Shown piece after piece: positions 25,067 to 35,561 of a DNA stretch of 64,000 nucleotides. The stretch is from positions 19,666,395-19,730,394 of the forward strand of contig NC_065878.1 of the NCBI RefSeq assembly GCF_933775445.1, written 5' to 3'. The DNA is from Argentina anserina (lineage: Eukaryota; Streptophyta; Magnoliopsida; Rosales; Rosaceae). The notes beneath the pieces were generated by a model, which did not search any database, was not told the DNA's origin, and saw only the letters and a list, made by a program, of their open reading frames with translations. The position numbers and the translations under genes were made by a program. The first letter of the stretch is position 1, and each line of letters begins with the position of its first letter.

Positions 25067-26663
25067 ATGTTCTTCAGCAGCAGGCTGTTGAAGTTTGCAA
25101 AGCTTTTGAGGAGAGGAAGACGGGTTTTCGTGGTTTTGTTGCTGTTAGGTTTCTTGTCGGTGATGGCAAAGTTTTCTTTGCAGCTGAATGCATTTCAGGA
25201 TGAGGGAACGGTGCAACATAACATAGTTAGTGAAGGTGACGAGAGTGATAATGTAGCTCTGAAACAGAGTTCCAGGTTAGTTAATGAAACTAATATAATT
25301 TTATCTTATTTTTGGTATTGTATTCAATTATAACTAGTTAGGGGTTTGGCATTCTTCTTGTTTTTGGTGATTTAATCCCATCTTTTATTTCATCTCTGCT
25401 AGTCAGACTGGTGATATCTGGACGCAACCAAACAGTGAAAACTACTACAAATGCATTATTCGAACAAAGAAGGATCTACGTATGTCGGGAGCCAGTTAGT
25501 TATTGGATACACTGAATAATATCTCTCATTTTATTGTGATTAACTCTGCTTATGACGTTTTGTTTGTTACAGTGAAACAAAATGCAACAAATGGCTATAT
25601 TATGATCAAGGCCAATGGTGGGTTGAATCAAATGAAGCTCGGGGTATGTGTTCAATCTCAATCATGTCTTCAATATTTGATCCCCTCTCCCTGCAACTGT
25701 TCTAAAACAAAAATGTAACTTACAGATAAGTGATATGGTTGCCGTAGCAAAACTTATGAATGCCACTCTTGTTCTCCCTTCTTTAGATCACACATCCTTT
25801 TGGACCGATCCAAGGTACACCAAATATCTTCAATAATAGTTTGGTCTATTTGATTAGACTATTATTACTGGTTTATGCATTCACTTTTTGATTGATATGT
25901 TCAGTGATTTCAAAGACCATTTCAACTGGAAGAATTTCATGGAAGTCTTAAAAGATGATATAATGATTATAGAGTCACTTCCACACGAGCTTGCAAACCT
26001 GAAGCCTCTCCTCAGGGCTCCGATTTCCTGGTCCAAGGTTTGGTCAGAACTGCGCTTACCTTGCTTGGTAAATTTAGTATACGTGAGTAATTTGAATCAA
26101 AGTATCTAACAATGGATCACCATTCTAACCAGCCCAGGCTAGTTACTACAGAGGATATATGTCTTCGTTATTGAAGCAGTACAAAGTGCTCAAATTCATT
26201 TACACAGATTCCAGATTAGCTAATAATCTTGGAGGTTCATTCCAAAGACTATGCTGCCGTGCAATGTTTGAGGCACTGAGATTCTCACCTGAAATCGAAC
26301 ACCTAGCAATGAAGTTGGTTAACAGATTAAAGAGCAACAATAGTAGATACATTGCTCTCCATTTAAGGTCCACGATTCTATACATATCTGACATGCCTCG
26401 CAGATGTTCGTTATGTAATTCTGAATATGCAGAATCTTAACTGAGGATGGAAAACACAAATATTACCATATGAAATTATTTCTTGCTACATTAGTTATTC
26501 TGACTAGTGACCAGCACACTATAAATGCAGATATGAAAAGGGCATGCTTTCTTTCACAGGCTGCAGTCACAATCTGACCAAAGATGAAGATAGAGAACTC
26601 GCAAAAATAAGGAAACAAACAACTCGCTGGAAGCATAAGACGATCAATGGCACCCGTCATAGA

Positions 26664-27095
26664 CTCCTAGGGGTATGTGATAACATAGCTATCATAACAC
26701 TAAACCCTAGCTCATTCACACACATCAGGATACGAAATACTGAGAAACAGAGAGAAGAAGAAGAAGTTGAACCTGGAGAATCTCACTTTCTTAGCAATTG
26801 CAGAAACGTTTTTCTTTCACACAAAACAACTGATACAACTACAGGTATTTATAGCTATTACAATTATTACAAGTGAAAGCTCCTAGGGGTATGTGATAAC
26901 ATAGCTATCATAACACTAAACCCTAGCTCATTCACACACATCAGGATACGAAATACTGAGAAACAAAGAGAAGAAGAAGAAGTTGAACCTGGAGAATCTC
27001 ACTTTCTTAGCAATTGCAGAAACGTTTTTCTTTCACACAAAACAACTGATACAACTACAACTATTTATAGCTATTACAATTATTACAAGTGAAAA
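26664..27095 (+). repeat. 216-bp tandem duplication spanning the host/LTR junction
   Basis: The unit 26664-26879 is repeated at 26880-27095. Each copy starts with host exon sequence CTCCTAGGGG, then the target site GTATG, then the first ~200 bases of the LTR (TGATAACATAGC onward). The copies differ at a few positions (for example CAGAGAG against CAAAGAG, and ACAGGTATT against ACAACTATT), so this is not a simple sequence stutter. Confidence 0.9.
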
Positions 27096-27195
27096 TATCT
27101 TTATTCCCTAAAAACCACGTCAGCCTCACACAAAAAGACAACTGTATCACACTGAAAACCAAGCTCAATTATTCATGATGGAACTATCACTAACA
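26894..27195 (-). repeat. 3' LTR of the Copia element (left in the window)
   Basis: 302 bp, TGATAACATAG to CTATCACTAACA. It is preceded by GTATG and followed at once by the purine tract complement CTCCCCCTCAA. Confidence 0.93.
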
Positions 27196-28759
27196 CTCCC
27201 CCTCAATCTCAGCAAGAGTGACCAGGTTGAGATTGCCTGCATGATTTCGAAATATAGGACTGTGCAAACCTTTTGTGAAAATGTCTGCAGTCTGATTTTC
27301 AGTTGGAACATATTCAAGAAGAAGATCACGTTTCTGAACTCTTTCTCGGACAAAATGAAAATCATTGTCAAGATGTTTGATTCTAGAATGAAACACTGGA
27401 TTGGTACTTAGAGCAAGAGCAGAAAGGCTGTCACACTTCAACAAAGGTGGAGCAAGAACTCTTATTCTCAGATCACATAATACTTGTCTTAACCAAGAAA
27501 TTTCAGCTGCAGTATTAGCAAGTGCCCTGTATTCAGCTTCTGTTGAACTCCTAGATACATAACCTTACTTTTTAGACTTCCAAGAGATAGGACAATTACC
27601 AAAAAAACAACAAAACCAGTAGTTGATCTTCTTTGATTTATTTCACCAGACCAATCAGCATCACAATATGTTGTTATGTAAGGATTATTTTCACCAAATT
27701 TATAAAATAATCCCTTGTGCATTGTTTTCTGAAGATATCTCAAAATTCTCTTTACTGAAGCAAAATGTATGTCAGTTGGAGCAGACATGAATTGGCAAAC
27801 AGTATTAACAGCATAAGCTATGTCCAGTCTAGTGAAAGTCAAGTACTGCAGTGCACCAACAAGACTTCTATAGAGAGAAGGATTTGAGAAAGGAGTACCT
27901 TCATTTTTCAAAAGATGAACATGAGGCAAACAAGGAGAGTTGCATCCTGTACATGTACTCATTCCTGCTCTAGAAATGAGATCTTTAGCATATTTATCTT
28001 GAGACAGAAACAAGCCTTTCTTATGATATTGTACATTAATTCCAAGAAAGTATGACATAACACCCATATCTTTCATGTTAAACAAAGAACCGAGTTCCAA
28101 AATGACCTCATTTATACCCTGCTTGTCTGAACCGGTCATGACTATATCATCCACATACAATAACAATATAATGATACCATGATCAGAATGTCTCATAAAC
28201 AAACTCGGATCAGAATGAGTGAATTTAAAGCCTAGTCCAGGGAGAAAATTAGTGAACTTCTCATGCCAAGCTCTAGGAGCTTGCTTCAACCCATATAATG
28301 ACTTTTTCAACACGCAAACATAATCTGAATGCACAGAATCAACAAACCCTTGAGGCTGATGCATATAGACTTCTTCTTTCAAATCACCATGAAGGAAAGC
28401 ATTTTTCACATCTGGCTGTCTGAGATCCCATTTAAACATTGCAGCAAGAGAAAGAACAAGTCTGACAGTACTATGTCTCACCACTGGACTAAATGTTTCA
28501 TCATAATCTAATCCCTTCTCTTGACTTATCCTTGTGCAACTAAACGAGCTTTGTACCTCTAAATGGAACCATCTGAATTCTTCTTCACTTTATAAATCCA
28601 TTTACTTCCAACAATATTTTTCCCTTTAGGCAAAGGTACTAACTCCCAAGTACCTTGGTTTTGCAAAGCATCAATTTCCTTTTTCATTGCATCATCCCAT
28701 TCCTTTAGTCCAGTAGCTGCTTTAAAAGATTTAGGCTTAATAGGATCAGCAATATCCAA
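27190..28759 (-). pseudogene. pol: Copia Pol: reverse transcriptase and RNase H, frameshifted
   Basis: Read on the minus strand, the segment gives the RT start (WELVPLPKGKNIVGSKWIYK), then DVKNAFLHGDLKEEVYM, the RT catalytic box LLYVDDIVMTGSD, SYFLGINV, and the RNase H region YCDADWSGEINQRRSTTGF. It ends with the typical ADIFTKGL tail overlapping the LTR. The reading frame changes at least three times: after SDGSI near 28559, within the gap 28484-28559, and after TTGFVVFL near 27600. No intact RT-RNase H polypeptide can be made. The gap between the two RT frames still contains the RT core, so base-level indels are more likely than a large deletion. Confidence 0.9.
27196..27206 (-). other. Polypurine tract of the Copia element
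   Basis: On the minus strand TTGAGGGGGAG lies directly against the 3' LTR, the expected plus-strand priming site. Confidence 0.8.
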
Positions 28760-31662
28760 GACAGCAGAAAAACCACTAAAAATGGTAATTCCTCAATAAT
28801 ACTCAGATGAGCAATACTAGAGAAAGCACAAAAATCAGTAAAAGTCTTCTTTTTAACTATCTCATTCTTTGCTCGGGTCAACATTGAGTGATGATTGTAC
28901 CCTTGAGCTTCATCCTGCACAAACATCAAGTCTTGAGGTAGACCCTCATTGTCAACATACTCATTGTTAACACAACCATCTTCATTTTCATTACCTATAT
29001 CCACATTTTCACTGTTATCTTCTCTATCACAATTACCATCTTTTTCAGTCACACGATTCCCTTCTCCATCACCATTGCCAACATCATCATTATCAATCCT
29101 GACACTATTTTCAGACCTTTTACTACCACTAGAACTATCACTGCTACTGCTATCCTCACCATCAACCAAATTAGCTGGAGGCTGTGAAGGTTGAGATACT
29201 ACAGCTCTCATCTGAGCCCGAGTAAGACCAGTCCAGATAGGCTTAGACGATATAGATGGCTGAGGAGTGGAAGGGCATAAAAGATGATATGGAAAAACTG
29301 TTTCATCATGAATGACATGTCTACACATCCACAGTTTATTTTTCTCAATACTATAACAAAATGACCCTTTATACCCAAGAGCATAGCCCAAGAAAACACA
29401 CCTTGTAGTTCTAGTATCAAGCTTGTCTGAAGAGTAAGGTCTAAGATATGGATAGCAAGCACTACCAAAAACCTTAAGATGCTTAATCTCTGGAACCCTG
29501 CCAAAAAGCCTGAAAAATGGTGACTGCATATCAAGAATTCGACAAGGCATTATGTTAATGAGATAAGCACTGTGAGCAACTGCATGAAACCAAAACGGCT
29601 TAGGCAACTTAGCTGCAGTCAACAATGTTATGCATGTTTCCACAAGATGTCGATTTTTTCTCTCAGCAATACCATTTTGCTGCAGAGTGTATGGTCAAGT
29701 AATATAGTGCAAAATACCCTTATTGTTCAGGAAGTCAGTAAACACCTTGCCATTATACTCACCTCTTCCATCAGTTTGTAATATTTGAATGGATAGATGA
29801 AATTGTGTCAACACAAATTGATAGAACTTGACAAAAGTAGCAAACGTATTAGATTTATTGATAAAAGGAAAAATCCAGACAAATCTTGAACAATCATCTA
29901 TGAAAGTTACATAATACTTGTAACCTTCAATAGAGAGAGATGGAGCTGGTCCCCAAACATCCGAATGAACCTTGTGAAACGGAACTTCTGATCTAGACTT
30001 AGACTCGGAAAAAGGTAACCTATGCATTTTACCATATAGACATGACACACAAACTGAATGTGAATCATCTACTGTATCTTGAATACCAGAACAACACAAC
30101 ATCTTGGAAATAATACTTGCAGAAGGATGGCCTAATCTTTGATGCCACAAGGAGGACTTTACTGCAACACCAACAAAAGCTTTGCCCTTTGACACATCAG
30201 TTTTAGAAGACTTGAACAGAAACAATCCATCTTTATTGCTCTTTTCTTGAAACAAAGTAGCTCTGGTTGCTTTGTCCTGCACACATATATCTACATCATC
30301 CATCACTATATAACAGTGATTGTCCTTACACAGTTTGTTAAAAGACAGCAGATTCACTGCTAGGCTAGGAACATGTAGAACATTATTAAGATGAAAGGTA
30401 TGTGATGTAGGAGTAATATATGAAGAACCAATATGTTTGACATGCAAACCTTCTCCATTGCCAATAGTAATTGAGTTATTTGTCTCAAAAGGGTGAGCAA
30501 TGGAAAGGTTCCTGATATCAGCAGTCATGTGATGAGTGGCACCACTATCACCAATCCAAACTTCACTATTAGATGAGGGAAGACTACTAGAATGAGCAGT
30601 CATGGCAGTAAGGCTTGCAGGAGGTTTAGCACCTTGATATGCATAATTGCTTATGTTACCACAATCAAGAGCAGTATGCCCTTTTGTTCTACAAATTTGA
30701 CATACAACAATTTCTGAGCCAGAAGAGCCTGTACCAGTATTCTTAGTTGGACAATTGATTGCAGTGTGACCTCTTTTGTTACACAGTTGACACACTATAG
30801 CAGAACTGGAGTTGTTTTTGTATCCACTGTTATAATTTGGCCTGTAATTAGGTGATTCTGGATTGTTCCAACATTTCATGGCAATGTGACCATCTCTGTC
30901 ACAAAATGTGCACTTAGAATTCTTATAGCACTCTGAAGCAATATGTCCAGTTCTCTCACAAATTTGGCACTCTGCACTTGCATTGCCTTTTGCATTCCAA
31001 ACTTCTTTACCCTTCCCAGTATTGTAGCTGCTAATGCCCTTGAAATTGTTACCTCTTGCAGCCATTGCAGTCATGGTCAGGGGAGAGTTAAACTGAACCT
31101 CAATGTCTCTTTCTGTAGCCAAGAGTTGAGACCTAAAATCTCTAATGGAAATAGTAGTGTCCCTAGCTCGGATGATTGTCTTAATGGTGGAGTACTCTTC
31201 AGAAAGGCCATTCAAAGCCACAATGATAATGTCTTCATCACAAATGGTTACTCCAACAGAACTTAACTGATCCCTTGCATGTTTGATACGCAAGAGATAC
31301 TTATCCACACTTTCAGCACCTTTCTTGATGGTTTGAAGCTCAGTCTTGAGTTGCATGATGTTGGCTCTAGATACAGTAGAAAATTTTTCTTCTAAAGCCG
31401 ACCAAGCCTCATGAGATGATTTAGTCCCAACAATAATGTCCATAGTGTCTTCTTCTAGAGATGCCATAATCAAACTCACAAGAGCTTTATCACATGCCCT
31501 CCATTGTCTGTATTCATCTGAAACATTACTAGTAATCACACCATCATCTGAAACAATAAACCTTATTGGACACTTGTTTGTACCATCAAGGAAGGAGAAA
31601 AGATCATTTCCTCCCACCATAGTTCCTTCCAAGGCATACCTCACTTGAAAACTCCACTTCAC
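28705..31662 (-). pseudogene. gag-pol: Copia Gag, protease and integrase with four zinc knuckles
   Basis: A 655-codon minus-strand frame (29695-31662) encodes Gag (UBN2-type helices, SHEAWSALEEKFS) and four CCHC zinc knuckles: CQICERTGHIASEC, CTFCDRDGHIAMKC, CQLCNKRGHTAINC and CQICRTKGHTALDC. It continues into the aspartic protease motif WIGDSGATHHMT, the GAG-pre-integrase block LWHQRLGHPSASI, and the integrase core with HSDVWGP and QTDGRGEYN. An in-frame TGA at 29695-29697 interrupts the integrase; the same frame continues at 29643-28705 with FWFHAVAHSAYLINIMP and the FGSACYPYLRP zone, then an acidic, Asn/Asp-rich linker. The Gag frame lacks a convincing ATG; the opening codon near 31662 is GTG. 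Confidence 0.9.
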
Positions 31663-32349
31663 AAAGTTATTTTCACAAAAGACCAGTAATATCCCACTGA
31701 GATGTCATCTTTGATCAGAAGCAAACTATATGAATCACAAAAAAAAAAACAAGAATTAAGTATCAAAGGACTAAGGTCTTAACTTGCAAACCAACTCACA
31801 TTCTCACATACACCTTCTCTGCCACAATAACACCACACGATTTCCAATGACAGCTCTATCTTCACCATACTTCACAGTATTCCACTTCTACTTTCCATTT
31901 CCACTTCCACTTCTACTTCTACAAATTCTTAGTCTACTACTTCCACTTGTATCTCTACAATCTATACGTTCTTCACTTAACTACTGAGATTTACTTTGTC
32001 AGATTTCTGAACCAACAGAAGAGACATTTACTACTCAACCAGATCTAATTTCTTTACAGAATCATATTGAACCTCTGAATTTCTACAAATCTGAACTTCA
32101 ATTTCATAGTCAACTCACAATAGTATAGTCAACATAAGCGGATGAACATGAAATCCAAGCAAAATTAGCTTTAAACACACCGAATCAAATAGCAAGCTAA
32201 GAATTTAGCATCAAGAGTCAAAACCTCAGCTTCGATCACAGAGAAAACACGAAGTTGAAGAAGCTAGGGTTTACGAGTAAGCTAGCGGAAGCAAAAATCA
32301 ACTTGATTCTATACAGATCTCAGTACCAGTCTCAGGATCAAGAGCTGAA

Positions 32350-32361
32350 GCTCTGATACCA
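32350..32361 (-). other. Primer-binding site (initiator tRNA-Met)
   Basis: On the minus strand TGGTATCAGAGC follows the right LTR directly. This is complementary to the 3' end of plant initiator methionine tRNA, the usual Copia primer. Confidence 0.9.
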
Positions 32362-32663
32362 TGATAACATAGCTATCATAACACTAAACCCTAGCTCATT
32401 CACACACATCAGGATACGAAATACTGAGAAACAGAGAGAAGAAGAAGAAGTTGAACCTGGAGAATCTCACTTTCTTAGCAATTGCAGAAACGTTTTTCTT
32501 TCACACAAAACAACTGATACAACTACAGCTATTTATAACTATTACAATTATTACAAGTGAAAATATCTTTATTCCTTAAAAACCACGTCAGCCACACACA
32601 AAAGGACAACTGTATCACACTGAAAACCAAGCTCAATTATTCATGATGGAACTATCACTAACA
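32362..32663 (-). repeat. 5' LTR of the Copia element (right in the window)
   Basis: 302 bp, same length and ends as the left LTR, and followed by the target duplication GTATG. On the minus strand it would carry the element's promoter. Confidence 0.93.
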
Positions 32664-32668
32664 GTATG
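32664..32668 (+). other. Target-site duplication GTATG, right side
   Basis: GTATG follows the right LTR and also precedes the left LTR copies (26673-26677 and 26889-26893). Removing the element and one copy restores the reading frame of the O-FucT exon across LLG-V-CPMTP. Confidence 0.92.
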
Positions 32669-33395
32669 CCCTATGACCCCAAGAGAGGTTGCTGTGTTTC
32701 TACAAGCAATTGGGTTTCCTTCAGATACTAAAGTTTATGTAGCTGCTGGGGAGATATGCGGGAGAGATGGGAATAGACCTCTGAAGGATAAGTACCCCAA
32801 TTTATACTTCCACTCAAATTTAGCGACTGAAGAAGAGCTGCATCCTTTCAAGAACTTTCACAACCAGCTTGCTGCCTTGGACTACATTGTGGCTTTGTAG
32901 AATGATGTGTTCGTTTATTCTTTTGATGGCAATATGGCTAAAACAGTCAAAGGGCATCGACGATTTGAAGGGTTTTGGAAGACGATCAATCCCAACAAGT
33001 ATGTATAATTAACTAATTTACCAGCCTTATGAACTTGTAATGTTTTAATCGTACCAAGTTCCACATAGATATTCCAACATTACAAATTAATTTAGTAATT
33101 AACCATTTCTTTTGAGCTATGATTTTGTAACTTGTAAGGATCATCTTGTAATGAGGGATTGCATTGTTTCCGATGCAGACAACAATTCGTGTCATTGATT
33201 GATAAGTTGGACAAGGGAACGATATCTTGGGAAAAATTCTCATCCAAGGTGAAGAAGTTGCATGAAAATAGGATTGGAGCACCATACTTCAGAGTAGCCA
33301 CAGGTGGCCACAAACTTGAGGATAACTTTTACTCAAGTCCTTTTCCGGGTTGCATCTGTGAAAGGTTCCGAGCCTCATCAACCGTACGTAGCTAA

Positions 33396-33771
33396 GCAAT
33401 AATAATAGGGAGAACAAATTTTAAACCTTTTTGCACCGGCGTATATAAATTTATTTTGGACAATATTTGTAATGCTAGCTAGATACAGGAAGCCCGGGAA
33501 GGGAATCTTATTTCTTATCCAGTCTTGAAGACCATAAGGCTTGTAATTTGTGAACTCTAACATGATACAAAAAACAACTGTAATTGCAAGACAGAAACAT
33601 GATCGGTATCTGAAGCAAAGGCTTTTGGCAATTGGCAAAACAAGGTCATGCTAATAGTTATAGATATAAACGGATCATACAAGAACAAGCTAGACAAATA
33701 GATTCAGCCAGAGACCAGACAAAACAACTCGAAGTAACAACGGGACTTCAAGGGGTGTAAGGTAGGGTTAC
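33396..33771. other. 3' flank of the O-FucT pseudogene
   Basis: Nothing recognisable; presumably the old 3' UTR and intergenic DNA. Confidence 0.5.
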
Positions 33772-33779
33772 ACTCCAAT

Positions 33780-34261
33780 TAGACACGGATGCAGAGGTGG
33801 GTCCATTTTTTCAAAAGAAATCTAAATTTTATTACATGTTAGAGTATAAAAAAAAGGGTTGAAAGTCAAGACTTTTTCTCTCATCCACCGCTCCATTTTT
33901 CTGTTCTCTCTCATATTAGTCATATGCAATCTTTGTCACTCTAAAACTTTAATCACTCTATTTGAAAAATCTTCATCCATAATCTTATTGATTAAGCATT
34001 CGCAGGTATATATCGATTGATTCGTATCTATTTCTCATATTAGTTTTTTGGGTTTATTTGCTATGTTTTTCTAAGTTTTCCTATCAATACAAAGTACATA
34101 TGATAATTCATTTAACTAAAATCTTCTATCTTGTTCCAATAGGCGTAAACTATTATTTTCATGTTGAAATTATCATTGTTCTACCACGAAGTCCTTAAAT
34201 TTTTTTTTGGACTTCGCCTAAATTTAGCACACCCTATTATTAAATCCTGGATCCGTCCATG
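33780..34261. mobile_element. Probable hAT-like MITE, degraded
   Basis: An 8-bp near-repeat flanks it: ACTCCAAT at 33772-33779 and ACTCCGAT at 34262-34269, one mismatch. The ends show a weak inverted repeat (left TAGACACGGATGCAGAGG; right, reverse complement, CATGGACGGATCCAGGA). The interior is AT-rich with no gene. The imperfect duplication and ends make this older and less certain than the other MITEs. Confidence 0.5.
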
Positions 34262-34751
34262 ACTCCGATCCATTAAAAGACTAACCGATTCTATATGAGA
34301 GTAGCCTAGATAACAACACAGGTTGGGTACTGGATTTTCGCAATGTACTCTTCTCCAAGTCTCCAATGTGAAATTATACGACGAGTAGAAGTTTACGGCC
34401 ATCAATTTGAGTCCAAAGACCAGACATGTACAATCTTACAAAGTCCTCAAATTCTTCATAAAGCTTTTCCTATAACCAATAATTAAATTCCAGAATGTGG
34501 CGTATTTAGTCACACTCTTATGTCGGGAATCACCTTTTTAACCAGTTCGCGGGCATGTCATCTCCTTAACGACTAAAAATCTATAGATTCACGATCGAAT
34601 TTCAATCGTATATCGGCATCTCCACCGTTCTAAGACTTCTAACCACTGCATGTGTGACACATTTCATTAGTAAACTGTAAACGTGTATATAGCAAAGTAA
34701 TTGACTGGGCTAAAAAACGCCAAAAAGCCCAATAAATGTTCTTAAACTCAG

Positions 34752-34830
34752 TTGGGCCTTCTTCATAGAACCCAAGCACCCTTCGTATAAATATCCCCCA
34801 TTTATTCTTCGTTCACCTAGCTAGGGTTTA
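34752..34830 (+). promoter_or_regulatory. eL33 promoter: site II, TATA and telo box
   Basis: TTGGGCCTT (34752-34760) is a site II-type element, TATAAATAT (about 34786-34794) a TATA box, and AGGGTTTA (34823-34830) a telo box (AAACCCTA on the other strand). This combination is typical of plant ribosomal-protein genes, where TCP factors and telo-box-binding proteins coordinate expression in dividing cells. Further GGGCT/AGCCCA motifs lie near 34,704-34,735. Confidence 0.7.
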
Positions 34831-34878
34831 GCACTCCTTCTGCGCAGTCGTCTCTGGTAGCTCACTGAAATCTCAGAA

Positions 34879-35561
34879 ATGGTGAAGGGACGCCAAGGAG
34901 AGCGAGTCAGGTTCGTAATCCAACCCCAAATTTTACAAACCCTAATTTTCAAAATCTCAATCCGATTATTGCATCAAAGGTTTCTCACTTGTAATCTCTC
35001 TTGTGATTCAGACTCTACGTCAGGGGAACTGTCCTCGGCTACAAGAGGTAATTCAGACCCTAAATTTCGTGTCTTTTTTGCTTCTTGTTCTTAGTTTGGA
35101 TATTGTAGAAACCCTAAAATTGGATAAAGGGGGAAATTTTATTACTAGGGTTTGAGCTGATTTGAGTGTTGGATTGGGTTTAGGTCCAAGTCGAACCAGT
35201 ACCCGAACACGTCACTGATTCAGATCGAGGGAGTGAACACCAAGGAGGAAGTTGGGTGGTACGCCGGGAAGCGATTGGCTTACATCTACAAGGCTAAGGT
35301 GAAGAAGAATGGGAGCCACTACCGCTGCATTTGGGGCAAGGTTGCGAGGCCACACGGTAACACCGGTGTCGTTCGTGCTAAGTTCACCTCCAATTTGCCA
35401 CCAAAGTCCATGGTAAAGTGCCATTCTCAAACTAGTGGTGGTTAGTTTGTAATAGGTGTATAGTGGTTATTGTTTCGTAAAGGGGTTTCTGATCGATTTA
35501 TTTTGTTGTGGCTTTGCAGGGTGCTCGAGTGAGGGTGTTCATGTATCCCAGCAACATATAA
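34879..35561 (+). CDS. RPL35A: 60S ribosomal protein eL33 (L35a)
   Basis: Four exons (34879-34910, 35012-35047, 35184-35412, 35520-35561) encode 112 residues, the normal plant length. The product starts [20 protein letters not shown] and continues [53 protein letters not shown] and the C-terminal [13 protein letters not shown]. eL33 sits on the solvent side of the large subunit near the exit-side rRNA. The second exon is only 36 bases but keeps phase exactly (AG|A and AG|G splits). The promoter has site II and telo-box motifs. No anomaly is seen; it looks functional. Confidence 0.96.

Larger units (their letters stand above)
26894..32663 (-). mobile_element. Ty1/Copia LTR retrotransposon, 5770 bp
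   Basis: Two 302-bp LTRs (26894-27195 and 32362-32663), each starting TG and ending CA, bracket an internal region read on the minus strand in Gag, protease, integrase, RT, RNase H order, which defines Ty1/Copia. The 5-bp target duplication is GTATG, at 32664-32668 on the right and 26889-26893 (also 26673-26677) on the left. By eye the LTRs differ at about 6 of 302 positions, roughly 2%. The primer-binding site next to the right LTR is TGGTATCAGAGC on the minus strand (initiator Met tRNA), and a purine tract abuts the left LTR. The coding region has several stops and frameshifts, so the copy is not autonomous. It lies antisense to the host gene. Confidence 0.95.
25067..33395 (+). pseudogene. 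O-fucosyltransferase family (GT65-like) gene disrupted by a Copia element
   Basis: Host exons: 25067-25275, 25403-25479, 25573-25643, 25726-25814, 25905-26037, 26138-26367, 26531-26677 plus 32669-32998 (one exon split by the insertion), and 33179-33395; 500 codons without the insert. Family marks are an N-terminal type II anchor (RRVFVVLLLLGFLSVMAKF), [52 protein letters not shown], the split LCPLTP-type block ([11 protein letters not shown]), [10 protein letters not shown] and C-terminal PFPGCICE. These plant Golgi proteins are putative fucosyltransferases. Two lesions are seen: the LTR retrotransposon at 26894-32663, with its duplicated junction, and an in-frame TAG at 32898-32900 (codon 396) where relatives have an acidic residue after DYIVAL. 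The splice sites are otherwise intact, so inactivation looks fairly recent. A truncated product from the 5' half is conceivable. Confidence 0.88.

Noticed and set aside
26544..26876. 110-codon plus-strand frame running from the O-FucT exon into the LTR
   Set aside because: Its C-terminal half is LTR sequence; it is a chimera created by the insertion, not a gene.
28949..29194. Plus-strand Ser/Leu/Pro-rich frame inside the Copia element
   Set aside because: Antisense shadow of the Asp/Asn-rich linker in Pol.
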